In this document: in pieces, positions 37,503-46,236 of the stretch
Numbering within the stretch: the stretch's first letter is position 1
How the letters are laid out: every line of letters begins with the position of its first letter
IMG/VR virus record: IMGVR_UViG_3300037137_001787
Coordinates: 1 to 52,148 of that record
Direction: 5' to 3' (one strand)
Length of the DNA: 52,148 nt
Source of the DNA: a virus
Made by a program: the position numbers and the translations under genes
Notes under the pieces: generated by a model
What the model was told of the DNA's origin: nothing
The model's database searches: none
What the model saw: only the letters and a program-made list of their open reading frames with translations

Positions 37503-38330
37503 ATGATGAAATATGAAAAGGAATGGGACGTGGTATCTGATAAACTTCATGATTGGAATCCAGATGTCGAACCTTGCATTGCGGATATGCGAATCTTGAG
37601 GGCTGTTAGATACATTGCATACACAAAAAAGGACGCTGTTATTTTAGACATTGGGTGTGGTGAAGGGGATTTGCTAAGACTATTATTTAAAATGGGTTAC
37701 AAAAATTTGACGGGTACTGAAATATCAGAACGGCGGATATCTGTCGCAAAAGAAAAGAACGAGGATATCAACTATATGCATTCTAATAATCTCATGGATT
37801 TCGATAACGAAAGTATAGATACACTAATCTCAACAGGAGTAATTGAGCATCTTGAAAACCCTGAAGAATTTATATCAGAATGTAGCAGAATACTAAAGCC
37901 AAATGGACAATTAATAATCACGACAAATTGCTATTTTTGGCGAGTTCAAAAAGCATTGGGATTATATAGAACGGTAATGCCTATCGATGATGCTCCATTT
38001 CCCACAACTTTAATCAATTGGGGAAAGAAAAACGGTCTTGATATAGTGCATTATGATGCATGGGGTTCTTTTCTATTTCACCCATACTTTGCCATCACAA
38101 ATGTAATGTCGATTATTATTCCAAAATTCATTAAACAGTATTTTATTTCGACATACGAAAAAGGATTAACCACAACATACAATCCTAAGAAAGAAGAACA
38201 TTTATTTTTACAATCAGTGCCGATTTCTCTCAAAACAAGTAAGTTGGCAATTTTAAAATGTATATTCCTGATAGATGATATATTTTATTTTCAAAAGAAA
38301 TTGCGGCATGAATTCATTACCAGTGTTTGA
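37503..38330 (+). CDS. Class I SAM-dependent methyltransferase
   Basis: This 275-aa protein has motif I LDIGCGEGDLLRLLF, then LTGTEISERRI, an acidic DFDNESIDTLISTGVIEHLE and the LKPNGQLIITT strand. The C-terminal part (HPYFAITNVMSIIIPKFI) is hydrophobic and may contact membrane or lipid-linked substrates. The target cannot be read from sequence; surface glycans or modified nucleotides are options. The start at 37503 has GAGGGT upstream, and a 20-codon frame (37454-37516) could act as a leader. Confidence 0.85.
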   Translation: MMKYEKEWDVVSDKLHDWNPDVEPCIADMRILRAVRYIAYTKKDAVILDIGCGEGDLLRLLFKMGYKNLTGTEISERRISVAKEKNEDINYMHSNNLMDFDNESIDTLISTGVIEHLENPEEFISECSRILKPNGQLIITTNCYFWRVQKALGLYRTVMPIDDAPFPTTLINWGKKNGLDIVHYDAWGSFLFHPYFAITNVMSIIIPKFIKQYFISTYEKGLTTTYNPKKEEHLFLQSVPISLKTSKLAILKCIFLIDDIFYFQKKLRHEFITSV

Positions 38331-38352
38331 AGTTGCTCCCCGAAATAACAAT

Positions 38353-38382
38353 CCTCGTACTCCGTTGCGACTCCGTACGAGG
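38353..38382 (+). repeat. Cassette-family hairpin at the end of the early region
   Basis: CCTCGTAC and GTACGAGG form an 8-bp stem with a 14-base loop containing CGTTGCGACTCC. It sits between the convergent methyltransferase gene and the last late gene and may also act as a bidirectional terminator. Confidence 0.6.
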
Positions 38383-38384
38383 TC

Positions 38385-38537
38385 TTACTTAATCCAATCC
38401 GGGAAACATCGCTCTAAGAAATGTAAGGAATGGCGTTCGAAGATCTCATCTATACATTCATCCTTTCCTTTTCGAGCAACAAGACTGCGCCATATTTGTT
38501 TTAAGCCTTTCATACCAGACACTTCATCCAAGCTCAT
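38385..38537 (-). CDS. 50-aa last gene of the late operon
   Basis: Its ATG overlaps the stop of the previous small gene (ATGA). The product is helical (GMKGLKQIWRSLVARKGK) with two Cys near the end. It closes the chain of four overlapping genes begun at 39251. Function unknown. Confidence 0.6.
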   Translation of the reverse strand: MSLDEVSGMKGLKQIWRSLVARKGKDECIDEIFERHSLHFLERCFPDWIK

Positions 38538-38716
38538 GTTTTGATAATCCCTGCGCTATTCCCAGCAAGTAATGTCTGCGTATAACTTTCAAGAGTAATA
38601 TCCTGGAAGTGAGTTATCATATGTGTTGTTCGCACGCACATCATGATCGTATTTGCGGTACGTCGCTCCGGCACACAGGTACTCATTCCCATATTGACTT
38701 CGTATGCTTCCATCAT
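38534..38716 (-). CDS. 60-aa late small protein
   Basis: The start at 38716 overlaps the TM-protein stop (ATGA), and its own stop overlaps the next start. The product (TTHMITHFQDITLESYTQTL) has no recognised family. The linked overlaps argue that it is translated. Confidence 0.55.
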   Translation of the reverse strand: MMEAYEVNMGMSTCVPERRTANTIMMCVRTTHMITHFQDITLESYTQTLLAGNSAGIIKT

Positions 38717-38814
38717 CCACCTGCAAGCAACCGCAACACAACAGTTATCATCATCATCACAATTATGATTAAAGGTATCCAGTATTTGTCCATGAAACTT
38801 GATTGTGTTGTCAT
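38713..38814 (-). CDS. 33-aa single-pass membrane protein (holin-like)
   Basis: It begins MTTQSSFMDKYWI and has one transmembrane helix (PLIIIVMMMITVVLRLLAGG). It overlaps both neighbours by 4 bases. Directly downstream of a candidate peptidase, it could be a holin or a membrane anchor for a lysis enzyme. Confidence 0.6.
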   Translation of the reverse strand: MTTQSSFMDKYWIPLIIIVMMMITVVLRLLAGG

Positions 38815-39251
38815 ATTATCATTATCCAGACATTCTCATGAGATGGAATAAAGATATCATCCGTTTGCGGTTCGACATACCACAGCGTTTTATTTTCATC
38901 AATGAAGAAGTTCCATGCATGTGGCGCATCATCGCTGGCACGATTGCCCCAGACTATACCGAATGCCCCATCTGAATTCCATGTGGAAACATCACCCATG
39001 AGTTCAAAGCTATAATCATCACAATCATGAGCATCTACATAATAGGCACGCTTGTTTACTGGATTGACTTTCAGGAACTCTTCAAGTGATCTCTTGTTGA
39101 TTGTGGAATATTTTGCATCACTCAACCAGAGGTTACTGCAATATGGCTTCAGAATCTGTCCCAGGTCAACCCCAGAGAGACTTTGAGGGTATGGGATAGG
39201 TACAGGTGTCGGCTTTCTAAAAAAGTCCCATATCCAATCTAAAAGGCTCAT
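38811..39251 (-). CDS. Papain/NlpC-like cysteine peptidase candidate
   Basis: This 146-aa protein shows the triad layout of viral transglutaminase/NlpC-like proteins. A Cys sits in DAHDCDDYSFEL (about residue 76), a His in DDAPHAWNFFID (about 112) and an acidic/Gln site in YVEPQTDDIF (about 126). It precedes a one-TM protein in an overlapping cassette at the end of the structural operon, a common place for lysis genes. Cell-envelope cleavage is inferred. The alternative is a tail-associated structural peptidase. Confidence 0.62.
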   Translation of the reverse strand: MSLLDWIWDFFRKPTPVPIPYPQSLSGVDLGQILKPYCSNLWLSDAKYSTINKRSLEEFLKVNPVNKRAYYVDAHDCDDYSFELMGDVSTWNSDGAFGIVWGNRASDDAPHAWNFFIDENKTLWYVEPQTDDIFIPSHENVWIMII

Positions 39252-39260
39252 TGTGTGGTC

Positions 39261-39434
39261 TCAATCATGTGGTTTAGGTGTACTCCGGTCAAGTTCCTGT
39301 TGTCGCAGATTATATCCACGTATCACACCCAGAGCCAGCATTCGCAGATCGTGCGTCTCTTTGAGTGCGGCTTCAAGTTCGAGTTCTCTTGCTTCGAGTT
39401 TCGTTGCTTCAAGTTGCAGTTCTTCGATTCCCAT
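39261..39434 (-). CDS. 57-aa coiled-coil protein
   Basis: The product is one long helix with repeating LE-A-KLEARELELEAAL character. It starts at 39434 and ends 10 bases before the peptidase start. It may be a small fibre/trimerisation or lysis-timing protein. Confidence 0.6.
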   Translation of the reverse strand: MGIEELQLEATKLEARELELEAALKETHDLRMLALGVIRGYNLRQQELDRSTPKPHD

Positions 39435-39473
39435 ATACTATGAATTGTATCTGATTGGATTTATAGTTTAGCA

Positions 39474-40172
39474 TCATGTGGATTTAGGTATCTTCACTGA
39501 CTTCACACCAGTACTATTCGGATCCTCACAACTCAATTTCCACGACTTGTTGTATGCTATTGTCGTCTGTGCGGAATAGTCACCAGATGCTACATGCATA
39601 ATACCTGTTGAAGCAAGTATATCCCACCCCGCTTTCATTGTTTTTTTGGCTGTTGCCCATGATGTTCCCACACCAGTGTCGTTAGCTTTATTAATATCAA
39701 CATAAACATTTGACAAACCTTCCCTTATATTATCAATGTGGAAATGACGGTCACAGCCACTTCCTGGTGAATAACTAAAATATAGTCTGATAACAAAATC
39801 ATGAACTCCACTATAGGCACTCAAATCTAAAGTATTATTCAACCATTCAGTCCCAGACTCATCGCCTAACTTTTCCCATACCACGGTTGTATCAATAAGT
39901 ATTTGATAGTGAACATAGGCTTCTTCGCTTGAGTATTCTTTTCTAAAATCAAAAATTATATTAAAGTTGCTTGGAATATTTATTGATTGTTTTATCTGTG
40001 CATATTCGCCATTAATGAATACTCCTCCTCCCGAATGTAATAATAGGTAGGCATATGTCCCCTCTGTTTTCCATTCAGTATTTTGTCCTCCTGATAATAC
40101 ACCATTAGAGTCGTTTTCAGAATATATCCAATTCGTTACTGTTTCAAATCCTGGTTCAAGGATAGTTACCAT
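39474..40172 (-). CDS. Fibre protein with beta-sandwich and beta-helix start
   Basis: The start is taken as the ATG at 40172, just inside the preceding stop; a GTG at 40181 is an alternative. Residues about 1-150 look like a carbohydrate-binding beta sandwich (FIRLYFSYSPG and FHIDNI type strands). The end (VYVDINKANDTGVGTSWATA) is the usual start of a right-handed beta helix (pectate-lyase type), here short. Probably a host-surface binding fibre tip. Confidence 0.65.
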   Translation of the reverse strand: MVTILEPGFETVTNWIYSENDSNGVLSGGQNTEWKTEGTYAYLLLHSGGGVFINGEYAQIKQSINIPSNFNIIFDFRKEYSSEEAYVHYQILIDTTVVWEKLGDESGTEWLNNTLDLSAYSGVHDFVIRLYFSYSPGSGCDRHFHIDNIREGLSNVYVDINKANDTGVGTSWATAKKTMKAGWDILASTGIMHVASGDYSAQTTIAYNKSWKLSCEDPNSTGVKSVKIPKST

Positions 40173-40173
40173 A

Positions 40174-41493
40174 TTAAGCACTCACAATAAATTCGTAAAC
40201 GCCACCAGACGGGATTGTGAACCGCATATTTGAACCGTTCTTATCTATCTTCAATGTCGTAGCTTCGATATAATGAATCTGTGCGAATATCTCATTCCAG
40301 AATAGAGAAGATGAACCCAAATCCTTTGTTCCTGTTGAACCGGGTGTGATTGTCCCAATGCTTTTGATATCTGCGTATGTATTCGCTGCTTTCAAACCAC
40401 TCAAATCATCACCGAAAATAACATCAGACCCACCGCCTGCCGTGCCTCTGAGTTTGTTTGCACCTAAGACAACATCTACTGCCGCAGTGATTGCCGCATC
40501 TGCAAAAGTACATACTGTAACACTATTCAATACCATTTTTATTTGACTTACAGTATCAAATCCAATCCAGTCATACTGAGCTTCAGCACCGCCAATATAT
40601 TTAGTCCACACTACATTCCAGAGATTGCTAACTCCACCGAGATTATAAGCAGCACTTGCATTAGGCAGTAAAGTGCCACCCATATTTCTTGCACCCGAAG
40701 CAAGTAGGTATTGAGTATGATCATCATCGCTCAGCCCGGTGAGCAATCCATGATCAGTTACGCCTCCCCCGAGTGGCTGCCAGTCAGGAACCGCATAAGT
40801 CCCTTTATTCACATATACATTATTATTATCAGTATCAAGATAAGCCCCCCCTTTATCAGTATATGCTGGGGGTACTGCAAGATTCTCAAACCTGAATCTA
40901 TTAAATTCTGCATTAGCAAAATAAACTTTATTAATTCCAGTTGCATAAATACTGATTCCAGCATCAGTGATTTTTATTCCATTTCCAGCAGGTTCAGCTA
41001 AATAATCTCCAATATAGAAACTTCCTGGATTAGTCCCGTGTGTATTATATGGAGTAACTTGAAGACCATAATAATCAACAGTCTCAACGGCTGTCTTCTT
41101 TGAAAATATTTCCCCTGTTTTTAAACCGTTATAATATACTGTTTTTGTCGCCAGCATTTCAATATCTTCAGATGATGTTATCGTACTTCCATCATCGATA
41201 AGATGCGAATTTCCTATTGCAGTTGCGCCAGTGAATCGAGGAAGGTAATTTGTCGTGCCTGAACCTGTGATACCACCGCCTCCACCGCCGCCGCCTGAAC
41301 CTATCTCTGTTCTACCAGTATCCTTCTGGTAATAGGCATGTCTACCAACTCCAGGGGTAAGAATAATATCACCACGACTGGAAATAACTGTATTCCCGCC
41401 AGCTCCAGCAAACTCAGGAACTTTCATTCTTGCTGTTCTTAATTCATCCTGTATCGTTGCCCGAATTAAGCGTACCAATTCTTCATCAATCAT
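40174..41493 (-). CDS. Tail fibre protein
   Basis: This 439-aa protein has an N-terminal helical attachment part (EELVRLIRATIQDELRTARM), a poly-Gly hinge (residues about 68-75) and the common tail-fibre segment DHGLLTGLSDDDHTQYLLAS. Repeated beta modules (GSSSLFWNEIFAQIHYIEA) that resemble trimeric fibre shafts follow. No signal peptide is present, unlike the fibre at 2944. It overlaps the baseplate gene by 4 bases. Confidence 0.85.
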   Translation of the reverse strand: MIDEELVRLIRATIQDELRTARMKVPEFAGAGGNTVISSRGDIILTPGVGRHAYYQKDTGRTEIGSGGGGGGGGITGSGTTNYLPRFTGATAIGNSHLIDDGSTITSSEDIEMLATKTVYYNGLKTGEIFSKKTAVETVDYYGLQVTPYNTHGTNPGSFYIGDYLAEPAGNGIKITDAGISIYATGINKVYFANAEFNRFRFENLAVPPAYTDKGGAYLDTDNNNVYVNKGTYAVPDWQPLGGGVTDHGLLTGLSDDDHTQYLLASGARNMGGTLLPNASAAYNLGGVSNLWNVVWTKYIGGAEAQYDWIGFDTVSQIKMVLNSVTVCTFADAAITAAVDVVLGANKLRGTAGGGSDVIFGDDLSGLKAANTYADIKSIGTITPGSTGTKDLGSSSLFWNEIFAQIHYIEATTLKIDKNGSNMRFTIPSGGVYEFIVSA

Positions 41494-43511
41494 ACTCTAA
41501 ACGCCCTCACGAATGTTTTAACCTGTTTACCTTTAAGTGTATGCCGTTGTTCAGTACAACGCACCATAACCATCTCATCAAGCTCAGGGGAGTATATCTC
41601 AAGATACAACCCAACAAGATTTGCAGTCCACCCATTCTTAAAGACCAGATTAACATCAAGAGGTTCACGGATCTTAGAACTTGTGTTCTGGTGACATTCA
41701 TAAATATCTTTACTTCGTTTTCTGCAATTTGTAGTCCATACATTTAAACTACTTGTTCCAGAATATGACGAGGTTAATCCAAGAATACCGTATTTAGCAT
41801 TTACTGATTCTGCTGGAGTAGCCAACGGATCAGGGTAACACCCCATTCTATCCGGGCATTTGTTGTTTGTTGCGCCACCATCTGGACATCCTATAAGGTT
41901 TGTGGCTGTAAGAACACCAACCTCAGCACATTTGCCCTGAGTTGCAACGAATGTCTTTAATCGCCGATAACTAATTTTTGTGGTAGGGTTCTCCGCATCA
42001 TGAACAATATTATATTTAGCTGGAGAATAGACAAGTCCCCCGGTTGTATTTATTGCAAATGCTCCGGCAGTTACTAATGTCGCATCCCATTTATAAGTAC
42101 CTGTTGTCTGTGTCGGGACTGAAACATATTTTCCACCATGAGTATTATTAGAATCATATGGTACAAACTCATATCCTGTTGATGGATACGCATATATCTG
42201 TGACCATGCCCCACTAATCCATTTATAAAGAATTAATTGGAACCAATACTCATTATTAGTTACTGCTGTGAATGGAACATACACTAAATTGTATTTATTG
42301 ACTGCACCGCTTGGAATTGTGAAACTGGTATTGTCCTGCGCACCCCAAGTATCACGGAAATCCTCATCAACTGCATGTGCTTTATCGAATCCACCCAGAA
42401 CAACATCAATTACGCCAGTTCCAGAACAGGATGGAATATATTTCTTGCCAATACCTTCCACGGAACCCATGTGAGTAAGTATCTTTCTTAGGATTTCCCA
42501 TGTTGGATAATCTTTAGTGCTGACAATAGATTGAATGTTCATGTTATATGAACTTGCCCCGGCGCCACCGGTTGCACTATAATTTGCTGTAAGTGTGAGA
42601 GATGTTGCGCTTTCGATTGATGATATAATTACCCATGTTGCATCAGCATTGAGGCGAATCTTCATTCCGGGGAAGAAATCAATATCGAATTGTGTACTAA
42701 CTCCAGTAACTGTTGCGCTTGCGTTTGTGAATGTCACAGTTGCTGCCGTCCCGTCGTTTTTTAATATCGCTGTTGCTATCGGATCAAAAATAGATGTAGT
42801 GTATGGCGCAGCAGCTTTTGGTGTATATGAATAAGTAATTGGATAATCTGTTGTGGGTTTGCCTTTGTTCATCCACGCTACAATTAAAGTAATGATTGCA
42901 TCGAAGGTGATATCATCGTTTGTCGTGAAATTCCAATGATATTGATCTGTGGTTCCATTTGCTCTATGATACCATATTGGTGCGCCAATATCGTTCTGTA
43001 ACTGAAATGTTTCCGGTGATTCAAAATCAAGCATTACTTGAAACATACCATCTTGTTGATTATCCTGTTTCAAGTCACCGACCATATCAATCGAGATGTC
43101 AGTAAGATTCCCAACGAACCGCGCAGGAGATGGCATCGACCCATCATCTTTTGCTTGTAAATTAAGACGATGTGTACGGTATGGAAACTTCATTCTTGGG
43201 AGCTGGTGACCTGACCCCTCATTATCTGTAATCTCAAAGATATCCCGGTCAGATTCAGTCAGCATAGCAATTGAAGCCCATGAACCCTGGTCAAGAGTTT
43301 TCGTGATTTCCATGAACTGAACGGGGGCACGCAATCCATCAGAATATCTTTGCCCGGGAATGTATTGATATATCTCAGGAAGCGTATCTGTTGGAAACGA
43401 AGTTATGTTTAGATATGCTAACTCCCATGGATCATACCAATCTTGTGTTGCTGAAAATCCTGGTGTAAAATGGGGTGTAAAAAAAGATTCCCATTTAAAA
43501 TCGACTACCAT
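41490..43511 (-). CDS. Baseplate / tail-tip hub-like protein
   Basis: This 673-aa protein follows the tape-measure-position gene by 1 base and precedes fibre genes. The first 200 residues (YPYRT-type turns, RFVGNLTDISIDMVG, FQVMLDFESPETFQ) resemble distal tail or hub domains. A middle module (NDGTAATVTFTNASATVTGV, then GMKIRLNADATWVI) matches small beta domains common in tail proteins. Several Cys lie near 540-600 (GCPDGGATNNKCPDRMGCYP). The role is inferred from order and style. Confidence 0.65.
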   Translation of the reverse strand: MVVDFKWESFFTPHFTPGFSATQDWYDPWELAYLNITSFPTDTLPEIYQYIPGQRYSDGLRAPVQFMEITKTLDQGSWASIAMLTESDRDIFEITDNEGSGHQLPRMKFPYRTHRLNLQAKDDGSMPSPARFVGNLTDISIDMVGDLKQDNQQDGMFQVMLDFESPETFQLQNDIGAPIWYHRANGTTDQYHWNFTTNDDITFDAIITLIVAWMNKGKPTTDYPITYSYTPKAAAPYTTSIFDPIATAILKNDGTAATVTFTNASATVTGVSTQFDIDFFPGMKIRLNADATWVIISSIESATSLTLTANYSATGGAGASSYNMNIQSIVSTKDYPTWEILRKILTHMGSVEGIGKKYIPSCSGTGVIDVVLGGFDKAHAVDEDFRDTWGAQDNTSFTIPSGAVNKYNLVYVPFTAVTNNEYWFQLILYKWISGAWSQIYAYPSTGYEFVPYDSNNTHGGKYVSVPTQTTGTYKWDATLVTAGAFAINTTGGLVYSPAKYNIVHDAENPTTKISYRRLKTFVATQGKCAEVGVLTATNLIGCPDGGATNNKCPDRMGCYPDPLATPAESVNAKYGILGLTSSYSGTSSLNVWTTNCRKRSKDIYECHQNTSSKIREPLDVNLVFKNGWTANLVGLYLEIYSPELDEMVMVRCTEQRHTLKGKQVKTFVRAFRV

Positions 43512-46223
43512 TTAAAATCCACACCCATGATATTTGCCCCCTAATCTCCTTATTGATTGCCTGACTATGCCTTCGGGAGTATTTCTAACTGACCATACCC
43601 AATCTGTAGCATTATATATGTTTATACCCATTCCAACTTTAGCTATTTTCTGAAGTGTGGTTTTGTCCGGATCGCTGATGTATTTTGCCGTGCTTACTAT
43701 CCTTGAGAATGGGGCTGCTTTCACCAGATATTCGCCTTGGTTTGTTATATTTTTTCCTGACCACATCTCTTTACCCATTGCTTCTTCAATAGGCAATTTA
43801 ACAATTGGATATAACATCGTTCCACCAATTCTGTTCTGAGACGTGTTACTTTCCATTAAATAAGGCAATTTAGTTATATCTTCAAAAGGCAATCCAGTTC
43901 CTGCCCAAGTATTATTTCCAAACGGCATAATTGCACCGCCTTTCAACCAGTCAGGCATGTATGATTTCTCAACATCTGTCTGTTGGTTATCGTTACTATG
44001 CATGATTTTATCTACAACCGAATAGCGATTCGGCGTAGTGACCATCATGTATGCTTCATTGATGCGGTTCTCTCGATTCCATGTATAGAATGGGATTAAT
44101 CGTTTCAGGATATCTTCTTCGATATCTGAATATGTTTTTTTATAATCAAAATGATAAGTATTTATTTTACCCTCAATTGTAGCAATATCATCACCCCGTT
44201 CAACCGCATCGAATAACATCATCTCCCTAACTCTTGATTCAATGCCGCGTCCGATCATCATCGGATATTTAAATAGTAAATCTCCTGGCGCTTTTCCTAC
44301 AGCCTCACCGGTTGGGCCCACTTGCCCATAAATTCCCATATTCATACCAAGTTCACGCATTTCTCTTTGGGTGTGTGATACTCCAAACTTATCTACTATG
44401 ACTATAGCATCATCACCACCTTTAGCGGCTTTTCCTTTTATCCAAGTTAGAGGATTCACACCAGACATGACGTTTTTCCACATTGAACCATAGATATTAC
44501 GTGCATGGAATTCAGGGAAAAGAATCGTATTCATCCTCGCCCATAGGTTATTATATGAATCATAAGCATTCAGAGCAATTTTACCAAGACCTTCTTTTGG
44601 TTTAGATTTCATCAGGTTTTTGATTACTGCATCATCTTCTAATATTTTGAGCATGTCTTTAGGAAGCCAGACATTCTTCATTCCAGGCAAAGAACTTTGT
44701 ACAAATCCTAGGAGTTGCCGTGCATCCCTTTTTGTTTTGCCGAACGTAGTTGCAATGAAATCAAAATACTTTGCTGTTTCGACTGTAGCCACATCTTCTT
44801 TAATCCTATATGCTGTAGCACGAAACCCGTTCTCGTCAAACATCTTCGTTGCAAACTTTGCCATTGAATCTATATTGGCTTGAATAATTGTCTTGTCTAC
44901 ATCCCTGTGAAGCGCATATGCGTTTGATTTCACGCCACTACTGGTCAATTGCATCATTCTTTTGTATTGATTGGTAACAAGATGCCTGATATAATTTTGT
45001 TTTTCAGAAGTAAGTAACCCCAACTTCTTTTCTTCAACGGCCATTGTCGCATGAATTTCTTGAATTCTATCTGCGATTGGCTTTATTCCACTGAAATAAC
45101 CTCGTACTGTTGGGTCTTCTATGTATCGTGATAATATTGAACCGGCATTATTACCGTACATATTCTTGGCTTGTTTTTCAAGTGATCTCAGTTCAGACAA
45201 CTTTTCTTCAGTTCTGAGCGCAATTCTGCCTTGAAGATTTACTAAACTTTGTACTCCACGTCCAGTAATATCTCTTGAATAGTCTTTCTTGCCAATGGTC
45301 CTGAGTGCAGAAATGAAATTATTATCATTGAGAGTTACTTTCCGATTCAATCCCCGGACTTGTTCTTTCAATCCAACGTAAAGCTCATTGACCTTCCCGC
45401 CCGTCTTTGATGCAACTGACCCGACATAACTCCATGGGAGATATTTTTGTGGAAGTATATTCCAATTTTGATAGATAAATCTTAGTCCTGATGCTTGCAC
45501 CATTCCTGGATTGTTCCTGAGAATCGCCGACATCATATGCCGGACTTCTGGATTGATGTGGAATACTTCTTGTCCGGTTGCAGTAACTGTCTTTATTCGA
45601 GGATATTGTTTGAGCAATTCAGTATATGCTTTTACTCCACTTGGAGCCAATCCTTTGATTTTACCAGCAGATGATATAAATTTAGTTGCTCCACCGATAC
45701 CAGAGGTAATAAATGTTGTCGGATCCCATGCAATATCTGTGTATATCTTTTTGCCCCATTGAGGGAGTATTTGATACACTGGATTGTACCTAGTAGCTTT
45801 TTCCCATCGTCTTGATTCAGCAGTAGACTTGCCTTCAGGTAGCAACACTTCGCTTGGGAATATTGCATCTTTGATTCCTGCTTTTGCTTCTTTACCTAAT
45901 CGTTTATCCTGTTCGTTCTTGAGCCACGCACCAGAAGCATATGAACCTGTGGAGAATATATCAAGACTTAATATGTTGTACCCCGGTTTATCTGGCGGTT
46001 GCACACCACCTTGTTTTGTATATTGCAAACCACTATAATCCCGCATATTCTCAGGCAATTGAGACTGAGCATAAAACATATTCTGAACGTCTTTACGATT
46101 GTTCATTTCCCATAACTTCAACCGTTCGTTACGGGTCATGTTCCAACCTTCGGCTCTTGGAACTATTTCATCTTCTTTAGTGATAGGATTCGTTTGTTTC
46201 TTGAATCCTTCCGGTGCAGGCAA
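43512..46223 (-). CDS. Tape-measure-position large virion protein (possible DNA-ejection type)
   Basis: This 903-aa protein sits between the tail tube and baseplate genes, where a tape measure is expected. It lacks a long hydrophobic or coiled repeat region. It carries segments seen in internal virion or ejection proteins: ILFPEFHARNIYGSMWKNVM, then HFDYKKTYSDIEEDI with LIPFYTWNRENRINE. Helical content is high (residues about 330-480). It may be both length ruler and injected protein. Confidence 0.65.
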   Translation of the reverse strand: MPAPEGFKKQTNPITKEDEIVPRAEGWNMTRNERLKLWEMNNRKDVQNMFYAQSQLPENMRDYSGLQYTKQGGVQPPDKPGYNILSLDIFSTGSYASGAWLKNEQDKRLGKEAKAGIKDAIFPSEVLLPEGKSTAESRRWEKATRYNPVYQILPQWGKKIYTDIAWDPTTFITSGIGGATKFISSAGKIKGLAPSGVKAYTELLKQYPRIKTVTATGQEVFHINPEVRHMMSAILRNNPGMVQASGLRFIYQNWNILPQKYLPWSYVGSVASKTGGKVNELYVGLKEQVRGLNRKVTLNDNNFISALRTIGKKDYSRDITGRGVQSLVNLQGRIALRTEEKLSELRSLEKQAKNMYGNNAGSILSRYIEDPTVRGYFSGIKPIADRIQEIHATMAVEEKKLGLLTSEKQNYIRHLVTNQYKRMMQLTSSGVKSNAYALHRDVDKTIIQANIDSMAKFATKMFDENGFRATAYRIKEDVATVETAKYFDFIATTFGKTKRDARQLLGFVQSSLPGMKNVWLPKDMLKILEDDAVIKNLMKSKPKEGLGKIALNAYDSYNNLWARMNTILFPEFHARNIYGSMWKNVMSGVNPLTWIKGKAAKGGDDAIVIVDKFGVSHTQREMRELGMNMGIYGQVGPTGEAVGKAPGDLLFKYPMMIGRGIESRVREMMLFDAVERGDDIATIEGKINTYHFDYKKTYSDIEEDILKRLIPFYTWNRENRINEAYMMVTTPNRYSVVDKIMHSNDNQQTDVEKSYMPDWLKGGAIMPFGNNTWAGTGLPFEDITKLPYLMESNTSQNRIGGTMLYPIVKLPIEEAMGKEMWSGKNITNQGEYLVKAAPFSRIVSTAKYISDPDKTTLQKIAKVGMGINIYNATDWVWSVRNTPEGIVRQSIRRLGGKYHGCGF

Positions 46224-46236
46224 CTGACCCTCCTAT

